From assembly GCA_014529385.2 (NCBI GenBank), contig CM043958.1, positions 152,178,793 through 152,242,792 on the forward strand: DNA of 64,000 bases, read 5' to 3'. The notes under the pieces are model-generated. The model searched no databases and was not told the origin of the DNA. It worked only from the letters and a program-made list of their open reading frames with translations. The position numbers and the translations under genes are program-made. The DNA comes from Adiantum capillus-veneris (taxonomy: Eukaryota; Streptophyta; Polypodiopsida; Polypodiales; Pteridaceae). Within the stretch, counting starts at the first letter, position 1; the number at the start of each line of letters is the position of its first letter. Positions 1 through 12,056 of the stretch are shown piece after piece.

Positions 1-787
1 GCTTTGCTATTCATAAGAAATTTAATAGCTTTTTTTCCCGTAAAAGGGCAAAGAAAAACCTATAAAATATACTAGGAAATAGCTCGAAAATCTTGCAAAT
101 TTAGAAATTCTACTAGTACTTTGGTTTGCATCTTTACAAGGAAGAAACATGGATATCTAGCGAAAAACACATTACCTTAAGCAGGGTTCAAATTGCACAG
201 AACAAGAATTGCACTCCAAATGGTGGAGCACATCTGGACATACCAGAGGCACGGGCAGTGTCCCACCCTGAAACTTCAACTTGTTCAAAATGTTTTTTGC
301 GAGATACTTGGTTGAGCTTTGTACCTCTATCCCCAAGACATAATTGAGCTCACTCCCCCATTCGTTTTGCGACAGAGTCTAGGTACATCTATTCTACTTC
401 TTTATGGAGCTTGAGGACTTCTCAAGCGATAAGCATTGCCACGTGTTGCCTTGCTGAGGTTGGAAGAGGAAACACAAGTTCATGACTCCGAGGGCAAAGA
501 GAGAGAGAGAGAGAAAGGGGGGGGGGGGGGGGGTAGGGGAGGGGAGGATTGTCATGATGGCTTAGCATGAGCGATCACGTGCGCATGTGGATCCCTCTGT
601 GTGTCACCCCGCCTCCTTGGCCCGCAATGTTGCCCCGCCTACACGTTGCTTGCCGGTTCTCACGGCCCTTGCGATGTTCAACCCCTGGTTTTTCTTGGGC
701 TCCTCTGCTTGCTCCCAATTTCCCAGAATTGATGTAGTTTGATCATGTGTAGCTCTAGCCCTTTTTGTCCCACCTGGCCATACGCCC
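1..787. other. gene-free flank of element B
   Basis: I see no coding region with recognisable homology here. The stretch holds a short GA tract followed by a run of 17 G at 517-533 and GC-richer DNA up to the insertion point. The last five bases (783-787, CGCCC) are the left target-site duplication of element B. Confidence 0.6.
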
Positions 788-1983
788 TGTCATAATAATC
801 AATATCTAATTCTCCTAAATTATTTTCTCATGTTAAACTGGTCATTTAATATGGGGAAGTGCCAGGGGAGAAAAAGCTAGAATATTGGTTAAGCTAGCAG
901 GCCGGCCACATTAGGGATCCAAAGGAGGGAAAATAGGGATCCAAAGGTGGAGCCATCTTCAAAAGACCTATGTGCAACAATGGGCTCAAAAGACCCTAAG
1001 GTTCAGCCCATTAAGACTTCCAAAATGCTAAGGTTCCAAAATTCAAAGGTTGTGTCCAAAGGTCAAACATTAGGGGAATTGGATGCTTTGTGTGTGTCCC
1101 AAAAAGTCTTTGTCAAGCCCTACATAGGAGGGGGCGAGGCCAAGAAGTAGGGGATGAGAGAGAACCACCCACACACACTCACAAGCTTCATTTGTACACA
1201 AGGGGAAAGAGGGACACATGTCAGCTCCTTAGGCCAAATGCCCACAAGGTGTACTCAAATCCTAGTGGATAGCCATGGAGGTGGACCAATGAGAATTAGG
1301 CTAGAGTAAATCTAGTTTAATTAATTTAAAAACACTTAATAAAAGAACCAATAAGAATTAAGCTCTCTAGAAGACTATTGGAGAGTCTCCCAAGGGGACC
1401 AATGAGCATTCAGCAGCCCAATGGCTTGCCTGATTCCTATTGGCAAAGGGGTCCAATGAGAGTTTAGTTGCATTTATTAATTACCTAAAGCTCTCACAAA
1501 AGGGGAAAGGGGGACACAAGTCAAAAGGCTATCACTTATGCTGCTTAATTTCCATTGGCTGAGGCTGGGGAGGTCCAATAGGGCTGTAGCATGAGTAATT
1601 AGCAAGGGGGGTAGACCAAGAGAGAGAGGGGGCTGATTTTTGCAAGGCATTATCACACACACACTCACACAATCTCATGTTTGAAGCAAAGAAGACTCTC
1701 TCTCCTTCTCAAGCTTTAATGGAAAGCTTACCACCACCTACTCCAAGCTTATGAGAAGGGATGCCTACACCGACAACTCTTGGCTTTATGATGCGAATCC
1801 AACCAAGATCCAAGCTTCAATGCATGCTCATATCCTCTACCATGCTAATTACTAAGCTAAGCTATGCTAATATGAGTGATTATGTGAGGAGATGTAAATC
1901 TTTCTCGTAAGAATACTCCTTCTTCCTCTCAATCTACTAGCTCTCACCATCTTCGAAGGTGTGTGAGGTCTTGGGTCTAAGAC
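788..1983 (+). repeat. 5' LTR of element B, left part
   Basis: This matches 18876 to about 20090 in the 3' LTR base for base with scattered substitutions and small indels. It ends abruptly at 1983, where element A was inserted; the LTR resumes at 12764. The last five bases (1979-1983, AAGAC) are the left target duplication of A, mutated from GAGAC, which is still present in the uninterrupted 3' LTR. Confidence 0.93.
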
Positions 1984-2897
1984 TGTTTGAGAACAGATCA
2001 AACGGGTACCCAATTGGTCGGACACATAGCTGGACACCACATTTGTACTCTATTAGTTTTCCGAGCTAGTGTAGTAATACTCCATGTAAATCCTGATTAC
2101 AGAGTAGTGGATCAATCCCCTGAGTTGTAATGTTGTAATGATATATGGAAAGGTCCGTGTGGGCCGGCCACTAGCCATTTAGAATGCCCTAGGTATAAAG
2201 GTCAATAACCTTAATGTGAAAGGAGGCTTATCTTGAGAAGAAGAAAGGAGCTTAAAAAACGCACACTCAAGCTACGAGTTGCTCCAAACTTGTCATCGAC
2301 GCAACTCATGATTTGGTAATCTGTTTTCAATTCCGAAACTTGCATTGTGTTCCTCTTTCTTTGCTCTTTCATTCTAGTGTAAGCATTGTCAGTTTTGTTG
2401 TGGTTTGGGACTGCACGTCTGTGAGTTGTAATTGCAAATTTGAGTGCTTAAATTGTTGTTTATAGTCATTTTGACCATAGGAGAGTGTTCTTAGACCATA
2501 GGACGACATTTCTGGCATGTTCTGTTGCAGTTTTTAGGACCTTTTTCATGTTGGATCGTGATTTTGGTAGCTTGTTGGATTGCGACCAGACTTGCTAGGA
2601 TAGTGCCCCTAGGTGTCATAGACCTCCTCCTAAAGTTCCGTTGCATTTTGAGTCCGTTCGAGTGCCGAAATGGCGTGATGACCTAGAGGTGTAAGAAAAG
2701 ACATAGGCAGATTTCCTTGAGTATTGAGTGTTGGTTTGCTTGTAGAGTTGTTGTGTTTGCTTGTTAAGGTACACTTCTTGAGATTGACGATCTCATAGAG
2801 TCTCCGTGCCCCATCCGAGTCACCTTCCCTGAGTATTGATATTATGTTAGTGCCAGAAAGTTATGTTGCACACGTCCGTCGCGGCAACCCGCTAACA
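1984..2897 (+). repeat. 5' LTR of element A
   Basis: This is a 914-bp LTR from TGTTTGAG to GCTAACA. Bases 2196-2897 align without gaps that I can see to 12057-12758 in the 3' LTR (702 bp each), with roughly 40 differences by eye (about 6%). The first 212 bp have no counterpart at the 3' end. Confidence 0.9.
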
Positions 2898-2898
2898 T

Positions 2899-2916
2899 TG
2901 GCGCCATTGCCAGGGA
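2899..2916 (+). promoter_or_regulatory. primer-binding site of element A (tRNA-Asp-like)
   Basis: TGGCGCCATTGCCAGGGA lies one base after the LTR. It closely resembles the complement of a plant tRNA-Asp 3' end, with two apparent G-to-A changes. It fixes the LTR boundary and shows the element runs on the plus strand. Confidence 0.8.
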
Positions 2917-3433
2917 TATGATCCTTAGATGGTGAGTGACATAGTGCGTTTTTAGAGCGTTCTTTTTCTAAGATTTGTCTCTCCATTCCGTTTACACCTT
3001 AGCAGTGAAGCAGCTAGATACGGGGTTTAGTGCTTGATAGAGTCTAGAAGTCGAGGACTTGCTAGATCTATTCTTGAGAAGTAAAGAGGGCTATGAGTGA
3101 GATAGCCAAAAGCATTTCATTCTTCGATTTTCTCTATGCTTTCAAAGTGATGTACCGTTTTCCGTTTTGACTTTATTTTGTACCATTTTGTTTGTTTTTG
3201 TTTCATGTTTCATTTCAGTACTTAGGAGTAGGGTAAGTAGAAACTACCACCATCAAAATTGGGTTAAAAGATTGAGGAAAAAAAGGGTGAAAACAATATT
3301 TTGGCAAAAACGATCATAACTCTGAAATCTTGAAAATTTGATGGTAGAGAGCTCAAAAGTGATCCAAATTCAAAAATTTGTGGATCAAAGGCATCAACAT
3401 ACTCTCTAGAACAAATCTAGAAAGTTTTGGCCA

Positions 3434-5267
3434 GTATCGCGATCCATGTACCCCAAAAAACCATTTTTGGTGAAAAGTGACCAGTTACAGTGTACATCAT
3501 TGAGAAATTGCTTTGATCAAGTTTGCTTGAAAGAAAAACTCAAAAATCACATCAGAATTGGTTGTTAGGGCAAAATCAACAAAATAGGCTACATTTCAGA
3601 CACAAAATTGGGCAAATCTTGAGATATTGGGATCCAAATTTAAAAAGGGGTGAGATTTGACTTCTACAGGGCATAAAGAACTAACATAACAAAAATCATG
3701 AAAAAATGTTGTCAAACATGGATCACGATCCATGTACCTTTTTGACATTCTGGGTTGATATTTGACAAGTACATCCTTGATATCATTTGGAATAACTTTT
3801 CCAAAAAGCACCATGTCAAAAAATTGAAAAAAGTTGGTCAAAATAGCCAAATACAGAAACTAGTCCAAAACCGCAGGACAGACATAAAAACTTGCTTTTG
3901 AATGACAAAAACTAGTCCAAATACAAATCTTTTGATACCATAGCATCTAGTAAACATGTTGATTGTGATGGTACCAAGAAATGTCAGTTTGGCTTCTAGA
4001 CATGGATCGCAATCCATGTACCTCATGAAAAAAAATTAATTTTTTTTTGGCTGAGATTTGAGCAGTAGGTAGTTGGTACCATTTGGAACAACTTTCCCAA
4101 AAGAACCATATGCAAAAAAGTTATAAAAAGTGGTCAAAAGTACCAAAAAAATAGAACATTGTCAAAACTATCACAGCAAACTGTAGAAGTCAATTTTGGT
4201 TGGGCAAAATTGATCCAAATTCAAAAATTCTTGGTGAGCAGTCTACAAACATCATAAGCTATCAGCACACCAAAAATTCAGATCCAAAAGTGGTGGAACA
4301 TGGATCACGATCCGTGTACCCTTGAGAAATTTTTGGAAAAAAATCTTTTCAAGCCTGTGGCAAAGACCATTGTGAACAAAAGTCTCCAAAGGAGTTTTGT
4401 CAAAAAAGTCCAAAAAAGTCATTAAAAGTTCCATATACTGTTCAAGGTGAATATGTAAAACAGACCTGTGAATTGACTTTTGCCTAACCTAAACAAGTCC
4501 AAATCATACAAAAACCATATAGCAGGAATCAAGAGACCAAGTACAATCTGTGTGCCAAGTTTTAGTGCAATCTGACACATAGGTACATGGATCGCGATCC
4601 ATGTTCCTTTGTCACAATGTGATACCAAACTTGCACTATAGCTAGAGGACATCACAAGGAATCTAGTGGTCTTTTCAAAAGTGAATTTGGATACCAAAAG
4701 TCCAGAACTGCCAAGTACTCTGTGTAAGTGCCAAAACTGACCTAACTTTCAATCCAGAGGTCCATTTTCAAAATTTTTGATATCGTAGGACCTACTAGTC
4801 ATGCTGATTCTAATGGTACCAAGAAAAGTTAATTTGGGCTCCAAACATGGATCACGATCCATGTACCCATAATGACAGCTTGAGTTGAAACTTTCCACAT
4901 CAGTAGTGCATACACAAAGAAACATATCCCTAAGTTCAATTTTGGAAAAATTTGAGCAAATTTGGGTCAAAAGCGAGAAAAACAGGTGACAAACAGAAAA
5001 CTATAGTACAAACCTAGTACTGGCCATTTGACCTGTCAAAACAAGTCCAAATCCAAAAAGATTTGAGATTTAGCTTGTGGACATAATCAGGAACAAACTC
5101 CTAAGAGGACAAGTCCAGATGTGGTTGAACATGGATCGCGATCCATGTACCTCAACCTCAGAATTTGATGAAAATTGGTATATAGCTTGCACATGACCTT
5201 GTCTACACACAATAAAAATTTGGAGAAAAAAATCTGACAGGGAACATGGATTGCAATCCATGTACCT
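3434..5267 (+). repeat. leader repeat ladder with CpG-centred palindrome, 8 copies
   Basis: Eight copies of the near-palindrome ACATGGATCGCGATCCATGT, mostly followed by ACC, start at about 3434, 3717, 4000, 4299, 4584, 4845, 5129 and 5244. Spacing is 281, 283, 299, 285, 261, 284 and 115 bp, so this is a diverged tandem array of about 283-bp units. Other unit parts also recur, such as GGTACCAAGAAA upstream of the copies at 4000 and 4845, but they are far less conserved than the palindrome. Core variants are CGCG (three copies), CACG (three), CGCA (one) and TGCA (one). The array lies between the primer site and gag. Confidence 0.85.
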
Positions 5268-5672
5268 CTCAGCATAGTGGGGGTATCTGACTTGGTGATC
5301 TTGTAAACATACTTGAGAACATCCCAAATCTCAATTTTGAGCTAAAAATACCTTCGGGAGGCCAAGATACAAGCCAAAGTTCGCGTGTTCTGGTCCTAAG
5401 ACTGTTTTGAGTCCTGTTTCAAGTGCAGTTCACTAAAATTGCTCTAACTTTGATAGACAACTCCAAATTGAGTCAAGTATAGCTAGGAAGAAAGCTTGCT
5501 AGGTTTCCTAAATCCAAACTTTTAGGGTACCCAAAACTAGTTTTCAAAGACCAAAAGAGTCACAAATTCTTGACTTTTGAGAGACCTTACCAGGGGCAAA
5601 AAGGGATAAGTTGCAGTAAGCCAAGTTGGGCTTGTCAAGTACTATCTTGAGAAATTTGAGTGAGTCTTGACC

Positions 5673-7289
5673 ATGACAAATCATCCACCACCAGGGTTCT
5701 CTACTCCACTCGGAGACATGAACAACACAAGAAACATTGCAATGCCTTCAACAGAGGGATTGAGAGAATACATAGAGGAGGGGCATCCTCTGATCAACAA
5801 ACCGAACGTGAGATTCATCAAAGCCAATGAATCCATGAGAGTGCTTACAGATTACACTTATGAGGGCTTGTATAGATTCACAAACGAGGATCCACATATC
5901 TTCTACAAGTGTGTAGAGCCCTATGCTAGAGAGTTGACCACCCATAAGAACCTCTATGCATTCACATATACAGATGACCACAGAGTGCAAGTTTTGATGG
6001 TAGATAAGTATGAACGTGATTATAAACTTGTTGATCCCATTGACCTCGAGAGATATACATACAAGGGTACTCCGATCTCTACTTGCTTTCATCCAATAAC
6101 AATGCCACAATACACATCAGAGAGGATTCCACTAGGATTCTCTCCAAGACGAGAGGAGAGAGTGAGAGACATTTTTTCAAGAGACCACGAATTGGTTAGA
6201 CTGGTGACTGAACCACAACAATTAAGACCATATCAAGTGGCTCAATGTGTGAAGAGAAAATACAATGGGTCGAAGGACCCATATGCTCATGTCTCACTCT
6301 TCAAACAAGTTTTGAGAGCTGAACAGATTGCGGATTTCCATACTCAGTATAAGGGATTTGGGTTAACATTGGAAGGAACAGCCTTGACTTGGTTCCAACC
6401 ACTAAATAGAGATGATTTTTCAAACATAGCACAACTCTTACAAGAGTTTGTAGAGGAATTCTAAAAAAGGGGAATCAAACATAACACAGTGTCCCAAATG
6501 TACGCTTTCAAACAAAAAGTGAATAAAAGAGTGAAGGAAGTTTTGCTTCGCTTCAAACAATACATTGATAGATGTCCTGTGAGAGAGTTACCACAAGATG
6601 AGAGATTGTCAGTTCTCTTCATAGAGGGCTTGAGGAATGAAACTCTCAAAAAGGACCTACATTTGAAAGGATGCACAACGTTAAACCAAGTCACTAGAGA
6701 AGTTCTATATCTAGTTGACAATTGCAAGGCCTACGGAGAGGTGACTGAAGATACAGACAACACGACTAGTAGTACCTCTTCTCCAAAGAGTGAACCGACC
6801 ACAAAGCAAGATGTTCAAACTCCTTTGGAACCAATCATTGATCAAGTGGTCGAGGGGGTGATTAGAAGAATAAACCAAGGCTACAAGGAAAACCTAAATG
6901 TACGACGTACTCAATTGAGGATATGCAATACTTGCGGAGGGGATCATCCCACTCCATGGTGTAACACTCAACCAAAGCCACAATGTGTGGTAGGGCAACA
7001 AGCACCACTTTTGAATGATGGGAGAGTGATAGTCAACTACGCTCAACCAATGCATATGCCACAACCCATGAGAAACGAGCACTCCATGGATGCGAATACA
7101 CTCAAACAAGGGTACTCCATGGATGCGAATTTGTCCAAACAAGGGTCCACAAATATAGAATTATTTGTATTCTATGAACGTTGTGGTATAGACCATCTAC
7201 GCCAACACTGTGCTAAAAATCCAGACTACAAAGGGAAAGCAACAATGAATGTTGTAGGCGTGATGCCTTCTTCAAGCGGATCCGAGTAG
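5673..7289 (+). pseudogene. gag of element A (one in-frame stop)
   Basis: This is the structural capsid-nucleocapsid polyprotein of an LTR retrotransposon. The first ATG is at 5673. The frame stays open to a TAA at 6462-6464 and continues in the same frame from 6465 to 7289, so a single nonsense change splits one gag. The capsid-like region (about 6260-6720) has the pattern of plant retrotransposon gag, including ALTWF and a downstream LRF-x-QYIDRCP segment. A zinc knuckle CNTCGGDHPTPWC is encoded near 6926-6964. A second, CX2C-type knuckle near 7170-7212 has lost its first cysteine (YERCGIDHLRQHC). The protease frame overlaps the end in another phase. Probably not functional as it stands. 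Confidence 0.8.
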
Positions 7290-7312
7290 AACCAGCCATT
7301 CCTTTAAATGAG

Positions 7313-8779
7313 ATGACTCGAGCTCAAGCTCAAGAAGCTGCCGAAAACAAACCAGCTGAAAAAGCCATATTGCCTGTTCAAACAGAATTTGAGAACAAAT
7401 CGGTGAGAACCTTCGGAAGAAGATCATGGAAAGGCAGACGAGACAAAATGAAATTGAAGAGGCTGAAGGAGAAAGCGGCTTTGGAAAATGAACTGAATCA
7501 AATAAGAGAGCAGCTTAGCCAAGAGCAAGAAAGAAACAAAAACGCAAAGGGACCTAAAGAGTCAAAGACTAACTTGGGAGGTTCAGTCTTAGTGGAAAAA
7601 GTCTTTGAACCTTTAGATACAATTTTGAAGGCCTATGAAGCTAGGCTAAAACCCAACCAAACCCAGGAGGATAGATGGCTGACGTATCCTCATCCAAAGT
7701 ATGAAAAGAAGAGGTTGCAAATGTGCAAGGAGCTCATCCAAAAGACCCAAGCTCTTATGGAACCACATGTTCCAGATGCTCCAAAAATGGAGGTGCTAAT
7801 CCGCGATAAAGTCCAAGAATTGGAGAGCCAGGGTATTGTAAACAGAGACCAGAAAGAGCCAGGAGTTGAGGCACCTTTAGATACAAGGGAAGTAGCCAAT
7901 ACCACAGATGGGGTGGGCTCACAAGCAATGATGTCTATTCTGGAGGTAGAAGAACCGTGGCCACAATCCTTGTGGGAATCAATCAGAAACCGAAAAGATG
8001 GTAGTGCTACCTTACATTCAGCACCTATTCTTGAGATAAACATGGATCACGAATTTTTCCCGGGGGATATAAGATCTCTATATGGGGATGTTGGGTCTGT
8101 CACATCTGAAGAGAGTAAACCACGCTCTCTAAATACTTTGCCATCTTTCATAGGAGAACACAAGACAAAATCCGAGGTTAAAATGGTACCTTCTCGGTGG
8201 AAAGCCACACCAAAAATGATGGATACCAAGAGCTTGCATGAATTGATGTCTTCTCCTATACAATGCACACTTTACCCCTCAGAACTACTAAAAATTAGAC
8301 CACATCTATGGGGCCAAATGGGCAAACACCTAGAAAACATGGGGCTGAAAATCCCTTCACATGACCAACTTGCATATGAAAACATGGATGATACCTTGCC
8401 TAAGAAACCACAGACAAAGCCAGTACCAGTAAATAATGTGGGTGACTACTGTGAAGGAGAGGAAGGAAACACCACCTTACCACTTGAGTACAAAGGAGTA
8501 AAGACGGTTGCTATATTAGATGGTGGGGCACGAATTGCCATTGCAACCAAAGAGATATGGAAAAAATGGGAAAAGCCTGCTCTTAGGAAAACTCGAATGA
8601 AACTGCAATTAGTGGATGGATACACGGAGAAATCGATTGGAATATTAGAACAAATCATTGTATTCTCGTGTGGCATCGCGTATGAGCATACCTTTGCCAT
8701 AATGAATTTTGACGAGGAATCCCAATCCTCGAGAGAGTACTTCCGAGCAGACAAGAAACCGAGCGATCATGAGCAATGA
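7313..8779 (+). CDS. protease-domain protein of element A (gag-pro C-terminal part)
   Basis: A 488-codon open frame. The same phase is open upstream of the ATG to at least 7283 (reading VEPAIPLNEM), so it probably continued from gag by a frameshift. The N-terminus is charged and predicted coiled coil (about residues 45-80, rich in K/E/Q). The last 100 residues resemble a retropepsin: a beta-rich segment with VKTVAILDGGARIAIA, where the usual catalytic D-S/T-G is D-G-G. No RT follows; the frame ends with DHEQ at 8779. Known family role: maturation of gag. Whether a DGG enzyme would cleave is doubtful, so it may be a degenerate or non-catalytic domain. It is unusually intact over 1.4 kb compared with gag. 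Confidence 0.65.
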   Translation: MTRAQAQEAAENKPAEKAILPVQTEFENKSVRTFGRRSWKGRRDKMKLKRLKEKAALENELNQIREQLSQEQERNKNAKGPKESKTNLGGSVLVEKVFEPLDTILKAYEARLKPNQTQEDRWLTYPHPKYEKKRLQMCKELIQKTQALMEPHVPDAPKMEVLIRDKVQELESQGIVNRDQKEPGVEAPLDTREVANTTDGVGSQAMMSILEVEEPWPQSLWESIRNRKDGSATLHSAPILEINMDHEFFPGDIRSLYGDVGSVTSEESKPRSLNTLPSFIGEHKTKSEVKMVPSRWKATPKMMDTKSLHELMSSPIQCTLYPSELLKIRPHLWGQMGKHLENMGLKIPSHDQLAYENMDDTLPKKPQTKPVPVNNVGDYCEGEEGNTTLPLEYKGVKTVAILDGGARIAIATKEIWKKWEKPALRKTRMKLQLVDGYTEKSIGILEQIIVFSCGIAYEHTFAIMNFDEESQSSREYFRADKKPSDHEQ

Positions 8780-10387
8780 AAAAGGTTAGATCAAGATCTC
8801 AATAGTCACTCTATAGAGTATAGTGTAGCAAAGTAATCATGTTGCATCTCAAATAGTCTCAAACAAAAGAGACATACTCTTCCTTCAATGTGTTCACACA
8901 CATTAAAATATTCTCAAACAAAAGAGCCATACTCTTCCTTTAATGTGTTCACACACACATTGATACACAGTCATATCCCTGCTCGGAACCATCTTGTTAA
9001 GCATATTCCAAAACTCTATTTGTGCAAACTTATTCTTCATGGTAAATTCACATGTTTCAATTTTCATAAGTTCGTGCACAAATAGATCAAAAGATGGTAA
9101 CTCAAATGCCACATGTCCATCATAATGCATAGGTAGCTCTTGAACTTGAATGATATCCTTTGCTTGCTTAAGTGCCATGTGTAGGCTGCTTTATGAAGGC
9201 ATTGCATGTAGTATACCAACTACTCTGGAGGGACCATCAGACTATTACTAGTGTGTCCTTCATTCCAATGCCTTGTGTGCTTTCAATCGCAATGCGAACC
9301 TTCTAGAATTGACATTGACCATGTTTGAGAAGGAAGATTTATTCACCACTAGTAAGTTCAGTAACCTTTATCTTCACTTGCTCTCCCATTAGAGTTAATG
9401 GATGCAAATTCAATGCATTATTATTTCATAACGTTGTATCACAAAAGATATAGAAAGTGCATATATGCTTTCGTCAAACATAAGAACAATCTTGTAGCCA
9501 CATTGTCGTCCATAAATGGTTATGTGCCTAGCTATGGCTGACTGTAGGATGATGAATTTCAAACTCAAACCAAACCTTTCTGAGCAATCATAAAAACGAG
9601 CAAAACCCCACAAGATACATAAAACTTAAATCATAAGTGAAACATTTAGCTTCAGATTACATATTACAATCTATCTATCATTGTCTCTAAATGTCTAGAG
9701 CATTCCTATGGAAACTTTAATCATCCACCCTATATTAACTCCTTGATTATCCAAGGTTATGCTCCCTCCTCTGAATCACAGCTCGTGGTCATCATATTTA
9801 AGCCATAGTAGATGCTTGGACAAGTAGAAGTGTGTGTGTGTGCGCCCATGCAATGTTGTGGAGGGGGGAGGAGGGTTTCTCAATACATAATATTATGGTA
9901 ATTGCTTCTAGGAGAGTTATAGAAGAAGTAGATTTGATAGATCGTATTGGTAGGTTGGAGCCAATATGAATAATGTGTATTTGCAATTTTTGGTGCTAGA
10001 TTGTACCTTATTGAAGTTGGAGATAATTTTTTTTGGGTGAGTGACTCCATTTTGTCTAGCTCGCAAAAAAGATCTTTCAGCTTATAATCATGACACTTGA
10101 GAAACAAAGAGGAAAAGGAAAATATCCTTCACATCACATACTTGAAAAGAATGGTTTTCATGGACTATGGACTCTTTTAGAGTTTTCATGGTTAGTTGCA
10201 AAAGAGGAGGCCCCAACCACGAGGACTTTGTGGCCAAGGGCGGGAGAGGTGATAAAGATCATAAGGTACTATCGACATGAACGATAATCACCACTTGCAT
10301 GCAACAACTTGGCAATCACCTCTTATGCAATGCCTTCACAATCACCTCGGCCCCATCTTTCAATGAGAACAAAGATGAAGAGTTTGG

Positions 10388-10389
<2 letters not shown>

Positions 10390-10445
<56 letters not shown>
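10390..10445 (+). repeat. compound microsatellite (TG)n(AG)n
   Basis: About 20 TG units pass directly into about 7 AG units. Open frames through it on either strand (His/Thr or Ser/Leu runs) are artefacts. Confidence 0.95.
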
Positions 10446-10673
10446 TAATGAGGTTCGTCTTCCACAGTTGAGGGATCACAGTCGAGGAATCTTTTCTCAA
10501 AAACCAGCCTTTCTGGTCGCACGTCAAAAATGAATTTGATGCGCCGATACCCTTGTTTAGCAATCCCTACCTCCACCTTCTTCTAGAGTTCCACAAAAGC
10601 GAGCCTGACTCTGTCACTGGGCAACGAGCTCTGCATGGAAGGGGTGTGCATGCTCTCAACCAATCTAGTCAAT

Positions 10674-10674
<1 letters not shown>

Positions 10675-10746
<72 letters not shown>

Positions 10747-11034
10747 CACCACCTCTATAAGTCACTCACAATGCTCGAAAAAACCTAGGTTTAGTGCACC
10801 TACAAATTTTGAGATTTACCTCTAAATTTTGTAGTTGAAGGTGAGAAAACCTCCAAGATTTGAAAAAAATTAGTGTAAATTAGTTAAAAAACCTTCCGAT
10901 TTAGTCAGTTCACCTCTATGTTTTTAACATATAGGTTTAACAAGTTTCTGAAAAAATGTTTTTTTCGAGCACTGGTCACTCACTCTCAACGGCCGAGTTT
11001 AGTGAATTTTCAGTGTCTGTCTCTTGTTCACTCA

Positions 11035-11096
<62 letters not shown>
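10675..11096 (+). repeat. two long (CT)n tracts
   Basis: CT runs at 10675-10743 and 11035-11096 are separated by AT-rich unique sequence. No gene is supported here. Confidence 0.95.
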
Positions 11097-11103
<7 letters not shown>

Positions 11104-11706
11104 CTTTAGAAAGACATTAAAAAAACATCAGATACAAGCCCGTATAAAAGACTCAAAAGTCCCTCAACGTCCATCTTATTGATGGCTTCAACTACAATGG
11201 CAATCCTCGTAGCATGCGTCTTCTAAGAGTTTTACGATAGAAGTCAAAATTCATGAGCCTTCTTCCTCTCCTGGCTTATGCACTAATTAGACACCTCTTC
11301 ACTTCGTAACAATAGAAACATTGGTATGTTGATTATGGTTATGCATATCCTCCTTGTGTCTAAACCTCTCTGATGGCTCCCGAACTCTTCTTCTTGTGCG
11401 AGATCTGACACAGACAACATGAGAGTGAATGGTGCATGAAACGCAGTACTGCATATGGCATAAATCTTGTAAAGTGCATACCCATCATAAACAAAAGCAT
11501 CTTGCACATCTCACACAGCAACTTGTTCAACAATGTTCCTTGCAAGAAACCGCTTGACAGCCTTGTCCTTAGGTACACATTGCCCACAGCTGGAACACCT
11601 GATGGGGTTGGTGTGGCCTCTTCCATGCTTGTTGTGTCCACCGTTGTGGCGCTTGAACGTCATGAAATCTTATGCCGCAACTTCTTCTGCTTCCTCTTCA
11701 TCGTGG

Positions 11707-11709
<3 letters not shown>

Positions 11710-11755
<46 letters not shown>

Positions 11756-11954
11756 TCTAGCATAGCAATGTCTGCTCTGTCACAATGCAAGTTTAATGTC
11801 TTATCATGTCAACATAGGGTTCCCTTATGCTACACAACACTTGAAATTTCTCTCTCTCTCTCTCTCTAGCATAGCAATGTCTGCTCTCTCACAATGCAAG
11901 TTTAATGTCTTATCATGTCAACATAGGGTTCCCTTATGCTGCACAACACTTGAA

Positions 11955-12041
<87 letters not shown>

Positions 12042-12056
12042 GCATAGCAATGTCTG
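11710..12056 (+). repeat. tandem unit of about 110-115 bp bounded by (CT)n, two copies plus a cut third
   Basis: The unit AGCATAGCAATGTCTGCTCT...ACACTTGAAATTT, followed by a CT tract, occurs at about 11758-11868 and 11867-12040. A third copy starts at 12041 but is cut after AGCATAGCAATGTCTG, where the residual 3' LTR of element A begins. The two full copies are almost identical, so the duplication is recent; the CT tract has expanded in the second copy. Confidence 0.85.

Larger units (their letters stand above)
8780..12056. other. non-coding 3' part of element A, microsatellite-rich
   Basis: I find no pol homology or other gene. It contains a local 57-bp-scale duplication (about 8857-8965; both copies include ACTCTTCCTT and GTGTTCACACACA), a (TG)n(AG)n tract at 10390-10445, and CT tracts at 10675-10743, 11035-11096, 11710-11758, 11847-11868 and 11957-12040. 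The polypurine tract expected before the 3' LTR is not visible, because the start of that LTR is also missing. Confidence 0.6.

Noticed and set aside
3434-5267. Regularly spaced palindromes resembling a CRISPR array
   Set aside because: Spacing of about 283 bp is far too long, the spacers are related to each other, and the DNA is eukaryotic.
3596-5327. Series of minus-strand open frames sharing an RYMDRDPC-like peptide, as if a repeat protein
   Set aside because: The peptide is only the translation of the palindrome in each leader repeat. The frames are short, unlinked by splice signals, and lie in the leader of a plus-strand element.
5748-8754. Minus-strand frames of 73-120 codons opposite gag-pro of element A
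   Set aside because: Shadows of the plus-strand coding region; no homology of their own.
10316-12047. Open frames with Ser-Leu, Thr-His or Arg-Glu runs (also at 20685-22834, 26653-27126 and 33442-34032)
   Set aside because: These are translations of dinucleotide repeats, which are open in several frames by nature.
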